Source: Vibrio gallaecicus (GTDB lineage Bacteria; Pseudomonadota; Gammaproteobacteria; Enterobacterales; Vibrionaceae). Taken from it: a stretch of DNA of 64,000 nucleotides. A model generated the notes under the pieces. That model saw only the letters and a program-made list of their open reading frames with translations, did no database searches and had not been told where the DNA came from. Position numbers and translations under genes: made by a program. Shown here piece by piece: positions 30,271-42,800 of the stretch. Position 1 is the stretch's first letter. Each line of letters opens with the position of its first letter. The DNA lies in contig NZ_AP025490.1 of NCBI RefSeq assembly GCF_024347495.1, positions 1,116,001-1,180,000 on the forward strand, read 5' to 3'.

Positions 30271-30984
30271 ATGAGCTATCACGTATTAGTCGTTGAAGAT
30301 GATGTGGTAACCCGAAGTAAACTGGTTGGTTACTTCCAGAATGAAGGTTACACAGTGAGCGAAGCTGAAAGTGGCGCTCAGATGAGGGAAGTGTTGGTTC
30401 AAAACAACGTTGACCTGATTATGCTAGACATCAACTTACCAGGCGAAGATGGATTGATGCTAACTCGCGAATTACGCAGTCAATCAGACATTGGAATTAT
30501 TTTAGTCACTGGACGCACGGATAGCATCGACAAAATTGTAGGCCTTGAAATGGGGGCTGATGATTATGTTACTAAACCATTTGAACTTCGCGAGTTGTTG
30601 GTTCGAGTGAAAAATTTACTATGGCGCATAGCGGCTGCACGCAAGACAAATACGGCTGCAGTAGAAGAAACGGAAGATGAGACTATTGTACGTTTCGGAG
30701 AGTGGACATTCGATATCCCACGTCGCGCATTAAGTAAAAATGGTGAACCAGTTAAATTAACGAAAGCAGAGTATGAGTTATTGGTTGCTCTGTCTTCATA
30801 CCCAAATCAAGTGTTAAGCCGGGAGCGTATTCTTAATATGATCAGCCACCGTGTTGATGCACCGAACGATAGAACGATTGATGTTTTGATTCGGAGAATG
30901 CGTGCCAAGATGGAGTTTGATCCGAAGAACCCGCAAATATTTGTGACAGTTCACGGTGAAGGTTACATGTTTGCGGGGGATTGA
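30271..30984 (+). CDS. torR: Two-component response regulator TorR
   Basis: A 237-residue OmpR/PhoB-family regulator. The receiver domain has acidic residues E9-D10-D11, the phosphoacceptor D53 in DLIMLDINLPGEDG and the conserved lysine in DYVTKPFELREL; the C-terminal winged helix runs from about 135 to 235 and ends with VTVHGEGYMFAGD. It is closest in my memory to TorR rather than ArcA (GIILVTGRTD and VGLEMGADDYVTKP). TorR is phosphorylated by TorS in the presence of TMAO and turns on torCAD. The sensor kinase is not adjacent. Confidence 0.88.
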   Translation: MSYHVLVVEDDVVTRSKLVGYFQNEGYTVSEAESGAQMREVLVQNNVDLIMLDINLPGEDGLMLTRELRSQSDIGIILVTGRTDSIDKIVGLEMGADDYVTKPFELRELLVRVKNLLWRIAAARKTNTAAVEETEDETIVRFGEWTFDIPRRALSKNGEPVKLTKAEYELLVALSSYPNQVLSRERILNMISHRVDAPNDRTIDVLIRRMRAKMEFDPKNPQIFVTVHGEGYMFAGD

Positions 30985-31033
30985 TTTCAGTTAGTTTGTA
31001 CAATAATTTGAAAGCTCCACTAGAACAAAATAG

Positions 31034-31062
31034 AAAGCCGAGGCAAATGTACCTCGGCTTTT
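31034..31062 (+). terminator. Terminator of torR
   Basis: Stem AAAGCCGAGG / CCTCGGCTTT with an 8-base loop, followed by more T. It lies about 50 bases after the stop. Confidence 0.85.
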
Positions 31063-31113
31063 TTATTGGACTAAATTCGTAGTGGCTTTTTATCGGTCAC
31101 AAGCTTTAGCTGC

Positions 31114-31169
31114 AAAGTTATAAAGTTATAAAGTTATAAAGTTATAAAGTTATAAAGTTATAAAGTTAT
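31114..31169. repeat. Seven perfect tandem copies of AAAGTTAT
   Basis: Positions 31114-31169 are exactly seven copies of the octamer AAAGTTAT (56 bp). They lie between the torR terminator and the stop of convergent elyC (31200), outside any coding sequence, so copy-number change should be harmless. Likely variable by slippage. Confidence 0.95.
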
Positions 31170-31199
31170 TGTGGAAGTCTCACGTGTATCCAATTTTAT

Positions 31200-32036
31200 T
31201 CATAAAAGATCATTGGTAGCTTCAGACACTTTATCTACCGCATTATTGGTCGATTCTGATATAGACGATTCTTGATGATCTATCCAGTCGCGCAGCCTTT
31301 GCCACATTAGCCCCATCGTTTCATGCCAATAGCGCTCGGTTTGCTCTAAGTAAATCGCCTTTGGCATATATTTATTCCAAGGCTGCACAATATTTTTGTG
31401 AGCTAAGTAATTGGTTGGTGCTGGGGTTGGTTGGATTCCAGCACCATTAAATTCATAAATGGCTCTTTGCATGTGGCTAGCTGAAGTGACTAAAACAACT
31501 TTTTTATTTTGAATAAAAGCAGCCGCTTGTCGTGCTTCTTCCCCTGTGTCTTTTGCCGTTTCTAATAAAATAATATCAGGCTTAGAGACGCCTAAAGCTA
31601 AGGCTACTTTCGCCATCATTCTTGCATTACTGATTTCTAGACCACCACCGTAGCCAGATAGAATCAGTTTCGCCCCAGGGTACATACGTAAAATCCTGAT
31701 CCCCTCACTCAAACGCATCAAACCTGTGCGGCTGAGTTCTGAAGTTGGTGGGATTTGATCGTCGACCACGTGGCCACTTCCGAGCACCATAACGAAATCT
31801 ACGGATTTGTCGGTTGGTAAGAATACAGAGTACTGCCTTTCCAGAGGCATAAGTAAGCGACTAGAGATGGGTTGGAAGGCAATAAGGAAAATACCGCAGA
31901 GTGCGGTTAACGTAATTAGACATCCAGTCTTTCGTTTTGTAGTAAACATGACTAGGGCTAAGCCTAGAAAAGCGAGAATTAACATTGCTGGTAGTGGCAT
32001 CAACAAGGATGACACGACTTTTTTCAGCTCAAACAT
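31200..32036 (-). CDS. elyC: Envelope biogenesis factor ElyC (DUF218/YdcF-like)
   Basis: A 278-residue inner-membrane protein. The first 60 residues hold two membrane helices (LMPLPAMLILAFLGLALVMF and GCLITLTALCGIFLIAF); the DUF218 domain has VDFVMVLGSGH, LSRTGLMRLSEGIRI and LVTSASHMQRAI. E. coli ElyC affects the lipid carrier used for peptidoglycan and enterobacterial common antigen. It neighbours cmoM-mukFEB as in E. coli. The start at 32036 matches the family (MFELKKVV); an upstream start at 32135 would add 33 unlikely residues. The Shine-Dalgarno is weak. Confidence 0.88.
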   Translation of the reverse strand: MFELKKVVSSLLMPLPAMLILAFLGLALVMFTTKRKTGCLITLTALCGIFLIAFQPISSRLLMPLERQYSVFLPTDKSVDFVMVLGSGHVVDDQIPPTSELSRTGLMRLSEGIRILRMYPGAKLILSGYGGGLEISNARMMAKVALALGVSKPDIILLETAKDTGEEARQAAAFIQNKKVVLVTSASHMQRAIYEFNGAGIQPTPAPTNYLAHKNIVQPWNKYMPKAIYLEQTERYWHETMGLMWQRLRDWIDHQESSISESTNNAVDKVSEATNDLL

Positions 32037-32145
32037 ATCCGAATAGTCCGAAAAAACATCACTTAGTAGTAAAAAGAGACATCGCCTCTTTATTCCTGAA
32101 ATTCCTGTGACAGAATAGCAGGCACGATAGGACATAATAACTCAA

Positions 32146-32934
32146 GTGACCGTGACTGAAGACCGTAATTTCGACGATATTGCCCACAAATTTGCAAAAA
32201 ACATTTACGGCTCTGACAAAGGAGAGATCCGTCAGATCATCGTATGGGAAGATTTAGAGCTTGCTCTTAATGAATTTGCTGATGAAAATACTCCCCTTCA
32301 CGTACTTGATGCGGGTGGTGGGCTGGCTCAAATGTCACAGAAGATAGCTGCACAAGGTCACCATGTATCATTGTGTGATCTATCTTCTGAAATGCTGGCT
32401 CTTGCAAAAGAGGACATTGCAAAGGCTGGCTTGCTTGAGCAATATCGGCTGATCCATTCTCCAGTACAGAAGATCGCAGAGCATCTTGACGATAAAGTCG
32501 ATTTCGTGATGTTTCATGCTGTGATGGAGTGGTTAGCAAACCCCAAAGAGGCTCTTGATATTTTGCTAGATCAAGTCAAGCCCGGAGGCGTTGCTTCGAT
32601 TATGTTTTATAACCACCACGGCTTGGTACTGAAAAATGTGATATGTGGCAATATTCCTCATGTACTTGATGGGATGCCACATAGAAAGCGGTTTAAGCTG
32701 CAGCCCCAGAAAGGGCTTAAGCCAGAAGATGTCTATCAATGGATAGAAGACGCTGGTTTTGATATTCAAGGGAAATCTGGTATTCGTTCATTTAGTGATT
32801 ACATAGGTAATATGGAATACATGGGCGATTATGATTTTGAAGATGTATTAGCGCTTGAAAAACAATTATGTCGACAAGAGCCATATTTATCTCTAGGACG
32901 ATACATTCATGTGTGGGCGAAAAAGCCGGCATAA
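32146..32934 (+). CDS. cmoM: tRNA uridine-34 carboxymethyl methyltransferase CmoM
   Basis: A 262-residue Rossmann methyltransferase (formerly SmtA). Motif I is HVLDAGGGLAQMSQ (about 51-64) and motif II is VDFVMFHAVMEWL. It methylates cmo5U34 to mcmo5U34 in some tRNAs, using S-adenosylmethionine. The start is GTG at 32146 (another GTG two codons on is possible); the Shine-Dalgarno (AGGA) is rather far. cmoA and cmoB, which make its substrate, lie about 15 kb away in this window. It heads the mukFEB gene run, as in E. coli. Confidence 0.92.
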   Translation: MTVTEDRNFDDIAHKFAKNIYGSDKGEIRQIIVWEDLELALNEFADENTPLHVLDAGGGLAQMSQKIAAQGHHVSLCDLSSEMLALAKEDIAKAGLLEQYRLIHSPVQKIAEHLDDKVDFVMFHAVMEWLANPKEALDILLDQVKPGGVASIMFYNHHGLVLKNVICGNIPHVLDGMPHRKRFKLQPQKGLKPEDVYQWIEDAGFDIQGKSGIRSFSDYIGNMEYMGDYDFEDVLALEKQLCRQEPYLSLGRYIHVWAKKPA

Positions 32935-33014
32935 AGCGAAAGTAAGAATAACAAAGAATCATGCGTGACATCGAAATTAGACTGATGTCATAAGAAACGA
33001 TAACAGGAACCACA

Positions 33015-34352
33015 ATGAGTGAAATGACTCAAACTGCCGAAGAGCAGCCAATTGATGAATTGGTGGGCTGGGTCAAGCAGCATGACTTCTCATTGAATCT
33101 CTCACCAGAGCGTTTAGCCTTTTTGATTGCTATCGCTGTGTTGAGTAATGAAAGATTTGATGAAGAGTTAGGTGAAGGTGAACTGCATGATGCATTTATC
33201 ATTGTCACTCGCATGTTTGAAGAAACGGGAGATGCTTCTGCATTTCGCGCGAATAACGCCATCAATGAATTGGTGAAACAAAAGCTCATTAGTCGCTTCA
33301 CAAGTGAAGTGACCGATGGAGCCAGCATTTACCGACTTTCACCGCTTGCCATTGGCATTACAGATTACTACTTACGCCACCGACAATTTTCTAAGCTAAA
33401 ATTGTCGATTCAGTTGACTATGGTTGCTGACGAAATGGCGAAAGCGATAGAAGCTGCCCAAAAAGGCGGGACGCCAGCGCACTGGAAGAGAAACGTTTAT
33501 GGCGTCCTTAAGTACTCTGTTGGCGAAATATTTGACCAAATAGACCTTAACCAGCGTGTTATGGATGAGCAACAGCAAACGGTTAAGCAGCAAATTGCGG
33601 ATCTATTAAATAAAGATTGGCGAGAAGCTATTAATAACTGTGAGTCTTTACTTTCTGAAACCTCAGCTACGTTGAAAGAACTTCAAGATACGCTCCAAGC
33701 CGCAGGTGATGAACTCCAAACTCAAATCCTCGATATTCAAGAAGTTGTTTACGGGAATGATGAGTTAGAGTTTGTTGGTGAAACCCTATTTGGTTTACAG
33801 ATGAAACTTGACCGAATCACGAGTTGGGGTCAGCAAGCAATAGACTTGTGGATTGGCTATGACCGCCATGTACACAAGTTTATTCGAACGGCGATTGACA
33901 TGGATAAGAACCGTGCCTTTAGCCAGCGTCTGCGTCAATCTGTGACAGATTACTTTGATGCACCTTGGTTCTTAACGTATGCGGATGCAGAGAAATTAAG
34001 TGATCTTCGAGATGAAGCTCTGGTTTTACGTGATGACGAAGTAACAGGGCAAGCCCCACTAGACGTTGAATATGAAGAATTCGAACAAGTAAACGATCTG
34101 CTTTCTGAAAAGATTGCAGCGATGCTGAGAGTTCATAAAGAGCAGGGTGCAGCCATTGATCTTGGACTTGTACTGCGTGACTACCTCGCAGAACACCCTC
34201 GTACTCACCATTTTGATTTAGCTAGAATCGTTGTCGACCAAGCCGTGCGCTTAGGTTATTCCGAATCTGACTACCAGGCTATTCAGCCTGATTGGCAGGC
34301 AATTAACGATTTTGGTGCAAAGGTACAAGCAAATGTCATTAACAAGTACTGA
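33015..34352 (+). CDS. mukF: Chromosome partition protein MukF (kleisin)
   Basis: A 445-residue kleisin, close to E. coli MukF (440). The N-terminal winged helix dimer domain starts [35 protein letters not shown]; the helical middle (about 130-290) and C-terminal winged helix (about 350-440) follow. MukF bridges MukB heads and recruits MukE in the MukBEF condensin that organises the chromosome. It follows cmoM by 80 bases; mukE starts inside its last 20 bases. Confidence 0.96.
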   Translation: MSEMTQTAEEQPIDELVGWVKQHDFSLNLSPERLAFLIAIAVLSNERFDEELGEGELHDAFIIVTRMFEETGDASAFRANNAINELVKQKLISRFTSEVTDGASIYRLSPLAIGITDYYLRHRQFSKLKLSIQLTMVADEMAKAIEAAQKGGTPAHWKRNVYGVLKYSVGEIFDQIDLNQRVMDEQQQTVKQQIADLLNKDWREAINNCESLLSETSATLKELQDTLQAAGDELQTQILDIQEVVYGNDELEFVGETLFGLQMKLDRITSWGQQAIDLWIGYDRHVHKFIRTAIDMDKNRAFSQRLRQSVTDYFDAPWFLTYADAEKLSDLRDEALVLRDDEVTGQAPLDVEYEEFEQVNDLLSEKIAAMLRVHKEQGAAIDLGLVLRDYLAEHPRTHHFDLARIVVDQAVRLGYSESDYQAIQPDWQAINDFGAKVQANVINKY

Positions 34353-35112
34353 TGATTACATGCCAGAGAAGCTGGTAAAAGCGATAGCGAACCCATTGTT
34401 CCCTGCGTTAGACAGCATGTTGCGTGCAGGTAAGCACGTATCAAGCGAAGATTTAGACAACCATGCGTTACTTGCTGATTTTGAAGTTGAGCTTCAACAG
34501 TTTTATCAACGCTACAATACTGAACTAGTAAAAGCACCTGAAGGTTTCTTTTACCTGCGCCCGCGTTCTACCTCATTGATTAGCCGAAGTGTGCTATCTG
34601 AATTGGATATGCTAGTAGGCAAAGTATTGTGTTTCTTATATCTAAGCCCAGAGCGTTTAGCTCATGAAGGTATTTTTACGAATCAAGAACTGTACGAAGA
34701 GTTAATGGCACTGGCTGATGAGGCAAAACTCATGAAGCTGGCGACTAACCGTGCTTCGGGTTCAGATTTAGATAAAGAAAAATTATTCGAAAAAGTTCGT
34801 ACTTCATTACGCCGTTTACGTCGTATTGGTATGATCATCTCTATTGGTGAAACAGGTAAGTTCCGCATCAGTGAAGCGGTTTTCCGTTTCGGAGCGGATG
34901 TTCGAATTGGCGATGATATGAAGGAAGCTCAATTGCGTCTTATCCGTGATGGTGAAGCGGTGGTTCATACGCCTGAGCCAAGCCAAGGCAGCTTGCTGAA
35001 TGAGCAACAAGATCATCAAGAAGATGAACAGCCAGAAATTTTTAACGAACAACTGAATTTAGGCGAGCTGGCTGATGGCCGCGAGCAAGAAACTGCGGAA
35101 GGTGAATTATGA
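34333..35112 (+). CDS. mukE: Chromosome partition protein MukE
   Basis: A 259-residue winged-helix protein. The core [28 protein letters not shown] (about 16-43) and [40 protein letters not shown] are typical; the last 40 residues are acidic and glutamine-rich. MukE binds MukF and DNA in MukBEF. The start at 34333 follows AAGG and gives the same N-terminal spacing as E. coli MukE (MSxTxxxxxMPxKL). It overlaps mukF by 20 bases and mukB by ATGA, so all three are coupled. Confidence 0.94.
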   Translation: MSLTSTDDYMPEKLVKAIANPLFPALDSMLRAGKHVSSEDLDNHALLADFEVELQQFYQRYNTELVKAPEGFFYLRPRSTSLISRSVLSELDMLVGKVLCFLYLSPERLAHEGIFTNQELYEELMALADEAKLMKLATNRASGSDLDKEKLFEKVRTSLRRLRRIGMIISIGETGKFRISEAVFRFGADVRIGDDMKEAQLRLIRDGEAVVHTPEPSQGSLLNEQQDHQEDEQPEIFNEQLNLGELADGREQETAEGEL

Positions 35113-38100
35113 TTGAACGCGGTAAGTATCAATCATTAACCATGATCAACTGGAACGGCTTCTTTGCGCGTACTTTTGATATTGATGGTTTAGTAACAAC
35201 TCTTTCAGGCGGCAATGGCGCCGGTAAGTCGACCACAATGGCGGCATTTATTACGGCCCTTATTCCTGACCAAAGCTTACTGCACTTCCGAAATACAACG
35301 GAAGCGGGTAGCTCTCAATCATCAAGAGATAAAGGTCTTTATGGTAAGTTACAGCCTGGTGCGTGTTATGCCGCGCTAGATGTTGTTAACTCCCGTAATC
35401 AGCGCTTACTGTTTGCTGTAAAACTTCAACAAGTTGCTGGGCGAGATAAGAAAGTAGATATTAAACCATTTGTTATTCAAGGCTTACCAAGCCATGTGAA
35501 ACCAACCGATGTGTTAATCGAAAACGTTTCTGATAGACATGCTCGTGTATGCCTATTAAATGATGTGAAAGCAGCTGTGGCGCAATATGAAGGCGCTCAC
35601 TTTAAAGCGTTCTCATCGATTGTTGAATACCACGCTCAGATGTTTGAATACGGTGTCGTTCCGAAGAAACTGCGTAATAGCAGTGACCGTTCTAAGTTTT
35701 ATCGCTTGATCGAAGCATCTTTATACGGTGGTATCTCAAGCGCGATTACTCGTTCACTTCGTGATTACTTGTTGCCACAAAATGGTGGCGTGAAGAAAGC
35801 ATTCCAAGATATGGAATCTGCACTTCGTGAAAACCGAATGACATTGGATGCAATTAAAACTACGCAAGCCGATCGTGATTTATTCAAACACTTGATTACA
35901 GAATCTACCAATTACGTAGCAGCTGACTACATGCGCCATGCGAATGATCGCCGTAATAAGCTTGATCAAACTATGGTGCTACGTGGTGAGTTGTTTGGAT
36001 CTCGTGAAACTTTAGTTGAGCAAAATAGCCTACTGAACCGTGTTCAAGAAGAACTTGAGATCTTAGTCGATCAAGAGTCAGCGCTTGAGCAGGATTACCA
36101 AGCCGCTTCCGATCATTTACAGCTTGTTCAAAATGCCCTTCGCCAACAAGAAAAAATAGCACGTTATAGCGATGATCTTGAAGAATTAAGCGAACGCTTA
36201 GAAGAGCAAATGATGGTGGTTGAAGAAGCACAAGAACGTGTTTTACTAGCTGAAGAGCAGGCGACCATTACTGAAGAAGAAGTGGATAGCCTAAAAACGC
36301 AACTTGCCGATTACCAACAAGCGCTTGATGTTCAGCAAACTCGTGCTCTTCAATATCAACAAGCTGTTCAAGCATTAGAAAAGACCAAACAGTTATTAGC
36401 TGATGAGTCGATCACGCCTGAAAGTGCGATGGCACTGGTTTCTGAGTTGAAATCTCAAGAAGAAGCTAATACCCAAACATTGCTTGCTACTAAGCACAAG
36501 CTGGATATGTCATCAGCGGCTTCTGCACAGTTCGATAAAGCGTTGGCATTAGTGAAGAGTGTTGTCGGTCATGTTGAACGACAAGATGCGTCAGTAAGTG
36601 CTAAACAAGCGATTGAAAAAGGCAGAGAGTCGAAACATATTGTTCAAAATGAACAACAATGGCGTGCTCAGCATCGTGATATGGAGCGAGATATGGCTCA
36701 GCAGCGTCAAGCTCAAAGCCTAGCCGCTGAATATCAGAAGCAACATAATACTGAATTAACTGATGAGCTGATTTTCGAAGAAGAGCGTGAACGCCACTCA
36801 ATGCAAATTGAGTCTTTAGAGTTTGCTCAAGAAGAATTACGCGAAGCTAAAAGTGAACAGCGTCGTGTTGAACAAGAATATACTCAGCAAATAACTAGAT
36901 TAGAAGCGATAGCGCCAGCTTGGATTAATGCTAACGATGTTTTAGAAGCGTTAAGAGAACAAAGCAATGCTGAGCTAGAAGATAGCCAAGCCGTAATGAC
37001 TCAAATGCAGCAAGTTCTGCAAGATGAGAAATCACAATCTATCGCGAAAGAGCAGCTAGCAAAACGTCGTTCAGAGCTTGATCAAGAAATCGAACGTTTA
37101 GCTTCACCTGGTGGTTCGAATGATCCTCGATTGAAAGGGTTAGCAGACACATTAGGCGGCGTATTACTTTCTGAAATTTATGATGACATTACCATTGGTG
37201 ATGCTCCGTATTTCAGTGCAATGTATGGCCCTGCACGTCATGCGATTGTGGTTTCAGATCTTGATGGGATCAAAGAGAAACTGGTTGATTTAGATGATTG
37301 CCCTGAAGATTTATATATCCTTGAAGGCGATGTTGATGCGTTTGATGATAGCTCATTCAATGCTGATGAACTTGAAGGTGCTGTTTGCGTTCAATTAAAT
37401 GATCGTCAAATGCGTTACTCGCGTTTCCCTGAGATTCCATTGTTTGGCCGTGCTGCTCGTGAACAGCGTCTAGAACACTTACGTGAAGAACGTGATGTTG
37501 TAGTGGAAAACCACGCGAAAGCGGCATTTGACTCTCAGAAACTCCAGCGCTTATACCAAGCATATAACCTATTTGTTGCTAAGCACTTGCAGGTTGCTTT
37601 TGATGCTGACCCTGAGCAAGCTTTGGTTACTGTACGTGATAAGCGTAATCAAGTTAGCCGAGCATTAACAGACATCTCAGCTAAAGAACAACAGCAACGC
37701 AGCCAGCTAGCGCAAAGCAAGCAAGCTATCTCTACATTAGATAAATTAGCGCCAATGATTCGTATGATCGAAGATGAGACATTGGCAGAACGTTTGTCTG
37801 AACTTGAAGCTCAGCTTGAGCGTTTAGGTGAAGCGAAATCTTACTTATCCAATCATAGTAAAGCGCTAACTGCACTGGAACAGATTGTTTCAGCCCTTGA
37901 CGCGGATCCAGAACAATTTGAAGCGTTAGAAGCCGAGTACAAACAAGCTGACCAAGCACTTCAAATATTGAAAGGTAAGTTGTTTGCTTTATCTGATTTG
38001 ATTGAACGTCGTCATTACTTTGCTTATGAAGATTCAGTGGATCTTCTTAATAAGAGCAGTGAACTGAGTGAGCAATTAAAAGCTAAGTTGGTTAATGCTG

Positions 38101-39563
38101 AGCAAGCGAGAACAAAAGGTCGTGATGGCTTAAAACAAGCTCGTGATCAAATGAACCAGTACAACCAAGTATTGGCTGCACTTAAGAGTTCGCATCACGC
38201 TAAACTTGAAACCGTTCAAGAGTTTAAACAAGAGCTACAAGAATTTGGCGTGAACGCTGACGAAGGCGCTGAAGAGCGTGCAGTTCGTCGTCGTGATGAA
38301 CTTCAAGAACGTCTACACACTTCACGTAGTCGTAAGAGCGGTTATGAGCGAACCATTACATCGACTGAATTGGAGATGAAAGGTTTAGCTAAACGCTTGA
38401 AGAAGGTTCAGAAGGAATACGCTGAACTTCGCACGTTTGTGGTCGCTGCAAAAGCGGGTTGGTGCTCAGTTTTACGTTTAGCTCGTGAAAATGACGTTGA
38501 GCGCCGTTTACATAAACGTGAATTAGCGTACTTATCTGCAGGCGAGCTTCGCTCAATGTCAGATAAGTCGTTAGGTGCACTTCGTCTTGCCGTTGCAGGT
38601 AATGATGACTTACGTGATTCTCTGAGACTATCTGAAGATAACGCGCATCCAGAACGTAAAGTATTGTTCTACATCGCGGTTTATCAGCATCTTCGTGAAC
38701 GAATTCGTCAGGATATTATCCGTACCGATGATCCTGTTGAAGCGATTGAAGAGATGGAAGTCGAGCTTGCTCGTCTAACAGAAGAATTGACTCAGCGTGA
38801 AAACCGCTTAGCAATCAGTTCTGAATCTGTGGCAAGTATCATTCAGAAAACGATTCAGCGTGAGCAAAACCGCATTCGAATGCTTAACCAAGGTCTATCT
38901 AATATTTACTTTGGTCAAGTGAAAGGTGTACGTCTTAATGTGAAAATTCGCGAGAGTCACGAAGTATTGCTGGCTGGATTAGCATCGCAACAAGACCAAC
39001 ATAAAGACTTGTTTGAAACTTCTCGCTTTACGTTCTCAGAAGCGATGGCGAAACTTTTCCAGCGTGTAAACCCACATATCGACATGGGGCAACGTTCACC
39101 TCAAGTTCTAGGTGAAGAATTACTGGATTACCGTAATTACCTAGAATTGAGTGTTGAAGTGAACCGTGGTTCTGATGGTTGGTTACAAGCTGAGTCTGGT
39201 GCACTTTCAACAGGTGAAGCGATTGGTACTGGCCAATCTATCTTGCTGATGGTTATTCAGAGCTGGGAAGAAGAGTCACGCCGACTGCGCAGTAAAGACA
39301 TTGTTCCTTGCCGACTATTGTTCTTGGATGAAGCTGCGCGTTTGGATTCTAAATCAATCTCAACGTTGTTTGAGCTATGTGACAGGCTAGGAATGCAATT
39401 ACTGATTGCAGCGCCTGAAAACATTAGCCCAGAGAAAGGTACAACGTATAAGTTGGTTCGTAAGGTCTTCAAAGATCACGAACATGTGCATGTGGTTGGT
39501 TTACGAGGCTTTGCTCAAAATAAACCTGCGACACCAGTACAAGAGCTTATCGAAGAGTTGTAA
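35109..39563 (+). CDS. mukB: Chromosome partition protein MukB (SMC-like ATPase)
   Basis: A 1484-residue SMC-like protein, same size as E. coli MukB (1486). Head half one has Walker [10 protein letters not shown] (residues 34-42). Two long coiled-coil arms flank the hinge (about 660-790; [21 protein letters not shown] region). The C-terminal head has the ABC signature [12 protein letters not shown] and Walker [16 protein letters not shown] binding drives DNA loop formation with MukEF, and MukB also contacts topoisomerase IV in E. coli. The ATG overlaps the mukE stop (ATGA). A terminator follows. Confidence 0.97.
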   Translation: MIERGKYQSLTMINWNGFFARTFDIDGLVTTLSGGNGAGKSTTMAAFITALIPDQSLLHFRNTTEAGSSQSSRDKGLYGKLQPGACYAALDVVNSRNQRLLFAVKLQQVAGRDKKVDIKPFVIQGLPSHVKPTDVLIENVSDRHARVCLLNDVKAAVAQYEGAHFKAFSSIVEYHAQMFEYGVVPKKLRNSSDRSKFYRLIEASLYGGISSAITRSLRDYLLPQNGGVKKAFQDMESALRENRMTLDAIKTTQADRDLFKHLITESTNYVAADYMRHANDRRNKLDQTMVLRGELFGSRETLVEQNSLLNRVQEELEILVDQESALEQDYQAASDHLQLVQNALRQQEKIARYSDDLEELSERLEEQMMVVEEAQERVLLAEEQATITEEEVDSLKTQLADYQQALDVQQTRALQYQQAVQALEKTKQLLADESITPESAMALVSELKSQEEANTQTLLATKHKLDMSSAASAQFDKALALVKSVVGHVERQDASVSAKQAIEKGRESKHIVQNEQQWRAQHRDMERDMAQQRQAQSLAAEYQKQHNTELTDELIFEEERERHSMQIESLEFAQEELREAKSEQRRVEQEYTQQITRLEAIAPAWINANDVLEALREQSNAELEDSQAVMTQMQQVLQDEKSQSIAKEQLAKRRSELDQEIERLASPGGSNDPRLKGLADTLGGVLLSEIYDDITIGDAPYFSAMYGPARHAIVVSDLDGIKEKLVDLDDCPEDLYILEGDVDAFDDSSFNADELEGAVCVQLNDRQMRYSRFPEIPLFGRAAREQRLEHLREERDVVVENHAKAAFDSQKLQRLYQAYNLFVAKHLQVAFDADPEQALVTVRDKRNQVSRALTDISAKEQQQRSQLAQSKQAISTLDKLAPMIRMIEDETLAERLSELEAQLERLGEAKSYLSNHSKALTALEQIVSALDADPEQFEALEAEYKQADQALQILKGKLFALSDLIERRHYFAYEDSVDLLNKSSELSEQLKAKLVNAEQARTKGRDGLKQARDQMNQYNQVLAALKSSHHAKLETVQEFKQELQEFGVNADEGAEERAVRRRDELQERLHTSRSRKSGYERTITSTELEMKGLAKRLKKVQKEYAELRTFVVAAKAGWCSVLRLARENDVERRLHKRELAYLSAGELRSMSDKSLGALRLAVAGNDDLRDSLRLSEDNAHPERKVLFYIAVYQHLRERIRQDIIRTDDPVEAIEEMEVELARLTEELTQRENRLAISSESVASIIQKTIQREQNRIRMLNQGLSNIYFGQVKGVRLNVKIRESHEVLLAGLASQQDQHKDLFETSRFTFSEAMAKLFQRVNPHIDMGQRSPQVLGEELLDYRNYLELSVEVNRGSDGWLQAESGALSTGEAIGTGQSILLMVIQSWEEESRRLRSKDIVPCRLLFLDEAARLDSKSISTLFELCDRLGMQLLIAAPENISPEKGTTYKLVRKVFKDHEHVHVVGLRGFAQNKPATPVQELIEEL

Positions 39564-39593
39564 TACCTAATAAGTATTAATAAACAAATACTG

Positions 39594-39622
39594 AAGCCCC
39601 TACTTGTTAGGGGCTTTTTTAT
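39594..39622 (+). terminator. Terminator of cmoM-mukFEB
   Basis: Stem AGCCCCT (39595-39601) / AGGGGCT (39609-39615), loop ACTTGTT, then T run. Confidence 0.85.
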
Positions 39623-39809
39623 GTTTGGATATTAAAGATAAAAGTCACACATACTTTGTGGGTATTATCAACGGAACGAGTTTGAGGTCACACGCACAAA
39701 ACCATAATTATTGTATGGTATTAATGGTTCATCTTATTATATAAATAATATTGTATTACTATTTTGTTTTGGCTTCATTGTGATGTCATTGTGCTAGGTG
39801 AGGTTCGAT

Positions 39810-42800
39810 ATGGTTCAAATCGTTATTGACGGGAAGTTTAGAATTGCAGAACAGGGGCAAACTGTTCTGGAAGTTGCAAAAAACTGTGGCTTAGAGATTC
39901 CATCCCTATGCGGTTTGAATAAAACGACCGATAAAGTTCCTTGTGACCTCTGCGTCGTTGAGCTTGAGAATGGTGATATACAAAGGTCATGTGAAATTGA
40001 AGTATCTAACGGTCTTAATGTCATCACTCAATCTAGCCGGTTAACAGCCCGCCGCCAAACCGCTTTGAATCGAATCATGTCTGATCATTATGCCGACTGT
40101 GAAGCTCCTTGCCAGACTGCCTGCCCTGCAGGGGTTGATATTCAATCATACCTTTATCACATCGCTCAAAATGATCACTTAAAAGCCATTGAAGTCATCA
40201 AGCAAACACTTCCTATGCCACTTTCTATTGGCCGTGTTTGCCCTGCATTTTGTGAAACGGAATGTAGAAGGAATTTAGTGGATGATTCCATCGCAATTAG
40301 GCAACTAAAACGACACGCTGCAGATATCGATTTGGCAGCACAAGAAAGCTACCAACCCTTGAAAAAAGCACCGAAAGGTAAAACAGTCGCCATTGTTGGT
40401 AGTGGACCGGGTGGGTTAACGGCGGGCTATTACCTTTCGAATGAAGGGTATGATGTTCAAATCTTTGAATCTATGCCGCAAGCTGGTGGGTGGCTGCGTT
40501 ACGGTATTCCAGAATACCGCTTGCCTAAATCGATATTAAATAAAGAAATAGAGTTGATGTGCCGAAATGGTATGTCGATAGAATGCAATAAAAAGCTCGG
40601 TGTTGATTTTACATTATCGAGTTTAACGCAAGATTTTGATGCGGTTTGTTTGGCTGTTGGTGCTTCACAAGCGGTAGACATGCGATACCCAGGAAGCGAC
40701 TTGAGCGGCTGTTATCTGGGAGTCGACTATCTAAAAGATTACGTGACAGAAAAACAATATGTCACGGGTAAAAAAGTCGCGGTGATTGGCGGTGGTAACA
40801 CCGCGATAGATTGTGCTCGGACTGCGGTTCGTGATGGTGCTAATACGACGTTAATTTATCGTAGAACAAGAGATGAAATGCCTGCAGAAGATTATGAGAT
40901 TGAAGAAGCAGAGCATGAAGGCGTGAAATTTCATTTTTTAACGAATCCAGTAGAGAACTTACCTGATGAAGATGGTCGAGTTTGTGAGGTTCGTTTAGAG
41001 CGAATGGAGCTTGGTCCTGCGGATGCTTCAGGTCGTCGAAGCCCTAAACCTACAGGAGATTTCTTTGTTGAGGCGTTTGATACGGTGATCGCCGCAGTCT
41101 CACAAAAGCCAGACCTGAGTTTTATGGATAATGAAGCCATCGATATTCCATTGACCCGCTGGAATACCGCAGATGTCGATCCGCAAACTATGCACACCGG
41201 TACGGGTAATATCTTCAGTATCGGTGATTTTCGTCGTGGACCTGCAACGGCTGTCGAAGCGGTCGGAGACGGTCGTTTAGTCGCAGGAACTATTGACCGA
41301 TTTTTTGATGGCGATATGGCCAATATTCCGGTTAAACCATTTAATTCGCGTAAGCAAAACCAACTTAATGAAGTGGACCCAAAGCAATACCAAGCTATTC
41401 AAAAACAAGCCCGACTTATCATGCCTGAACTTACTCCAGAGCAAAGGGCGCAAAGTTTTGATGAAGTGGAAACGGGGTTTGAAAACGCAGATGCAGTTGC
41501 AGAAGCTGCACGATGTTTAGAATGTGGGTGCCAAGCTAACACAGGATGTGATCTAAGGGATTACGCCACAGAATATAAAGCTGTTCAGGAATACCCTGCA
41601 TTCAATATTGATATTCAAACTGATGAAGCTTGGCAATTAACCCGTAATCATGAATTTAAGTCTGTATCTTCAGTTCACTCATCAGAATCACTGGTTCAAA
41701 AATTTCCGGTGGATAACAGCTCCGAGTTTATTGTTTTTGATGCGAACCGCTGCATTAGCTGTGGTCAATGTATTCAAGCATGTCGTGAACAGGCAGTTCA
41801 TGGTGTTCTAAGCTTCATGGATCAAGCAAACGGAAAACCTGCTAATAATCCCAAAGGCCGCCCTAATTTTGGTGTGAATACGATATTGATGGGGGATTCA
41901 AACTGCGTTCAATGTGGTTCTTGCATCCAGGTTTGCCCAACAGGTGCAATGACAGATGCACGTGATAAAGCGCAAGGTCGAACCGATAAACTGAAAGCGG
42001 TAGATACCATCTGCACCTACTGTGGTGTTGGTTGTAAACTCACCATGTATGTGGATGAGAAGACGAACAAAATTCAATATATTCGCGGCGGCGATTCTCC
42101 TGTTAATGAAGGCATGCTATGCGTTAAAGGACGGTTTGGATTTGACTTCGTTAGCAGTGATGCTCGTTTAACGTCACCATTAATTCGTAAAGATGGATGG
42201 TTACAACCGGCGAGTTGGGATGAAGCAATCACCCTTATTGCGAGTAAATTTACTTCAATCAAAGAAGGGTTTGGCAGCCAATCTCTCGCTGGTTTTTCTT
42301 CCGCAAAAACGACTAATGAAGACAACTACGCATTTCAAAAGTTTATCCGCCGTGAATTAGGGACAAATAATGTCGACCATTGCGCACGTCTTTGTCATGC
42401 ATCTACAGTTACGGGGCTTGAAGCGTCATTAGGCAGCGGTGCTATGACCAATGATATCCCAAGTATCAAGCATTCAGATGTCATCTTTATCATAGGTTCA
42501 GATACCACAGCAGCACACCCTATTATTGGGTCTCATATTAAGCAGGCAGTTCGTCATCATGGAGCTCGGTTGATTGTAGCTGACCCGAAACGCATTGATA
42601 TAGCCGATCACGCTGAGCTGTATATGGCGCATCGACCAGGTACAGATGTGATGCTAATTAATGGTGTGATGCAGCAGATCATCAAACATGGTTGGTATGA
42701 TCAGGAATATATTGATGAACGTGTTGATGGTTTTGACACTTTGCTGCAAGAAGTGATGTCTCCGAATTACGCTTTAGACAAAGTTGAATTGGTTACCGGT

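Noticed and set aside
40931..41323. 130-codon minus-strand frame
   Set aside because: Antisense to the fused formate-dehydrogenase-like gene; no start site or motif.
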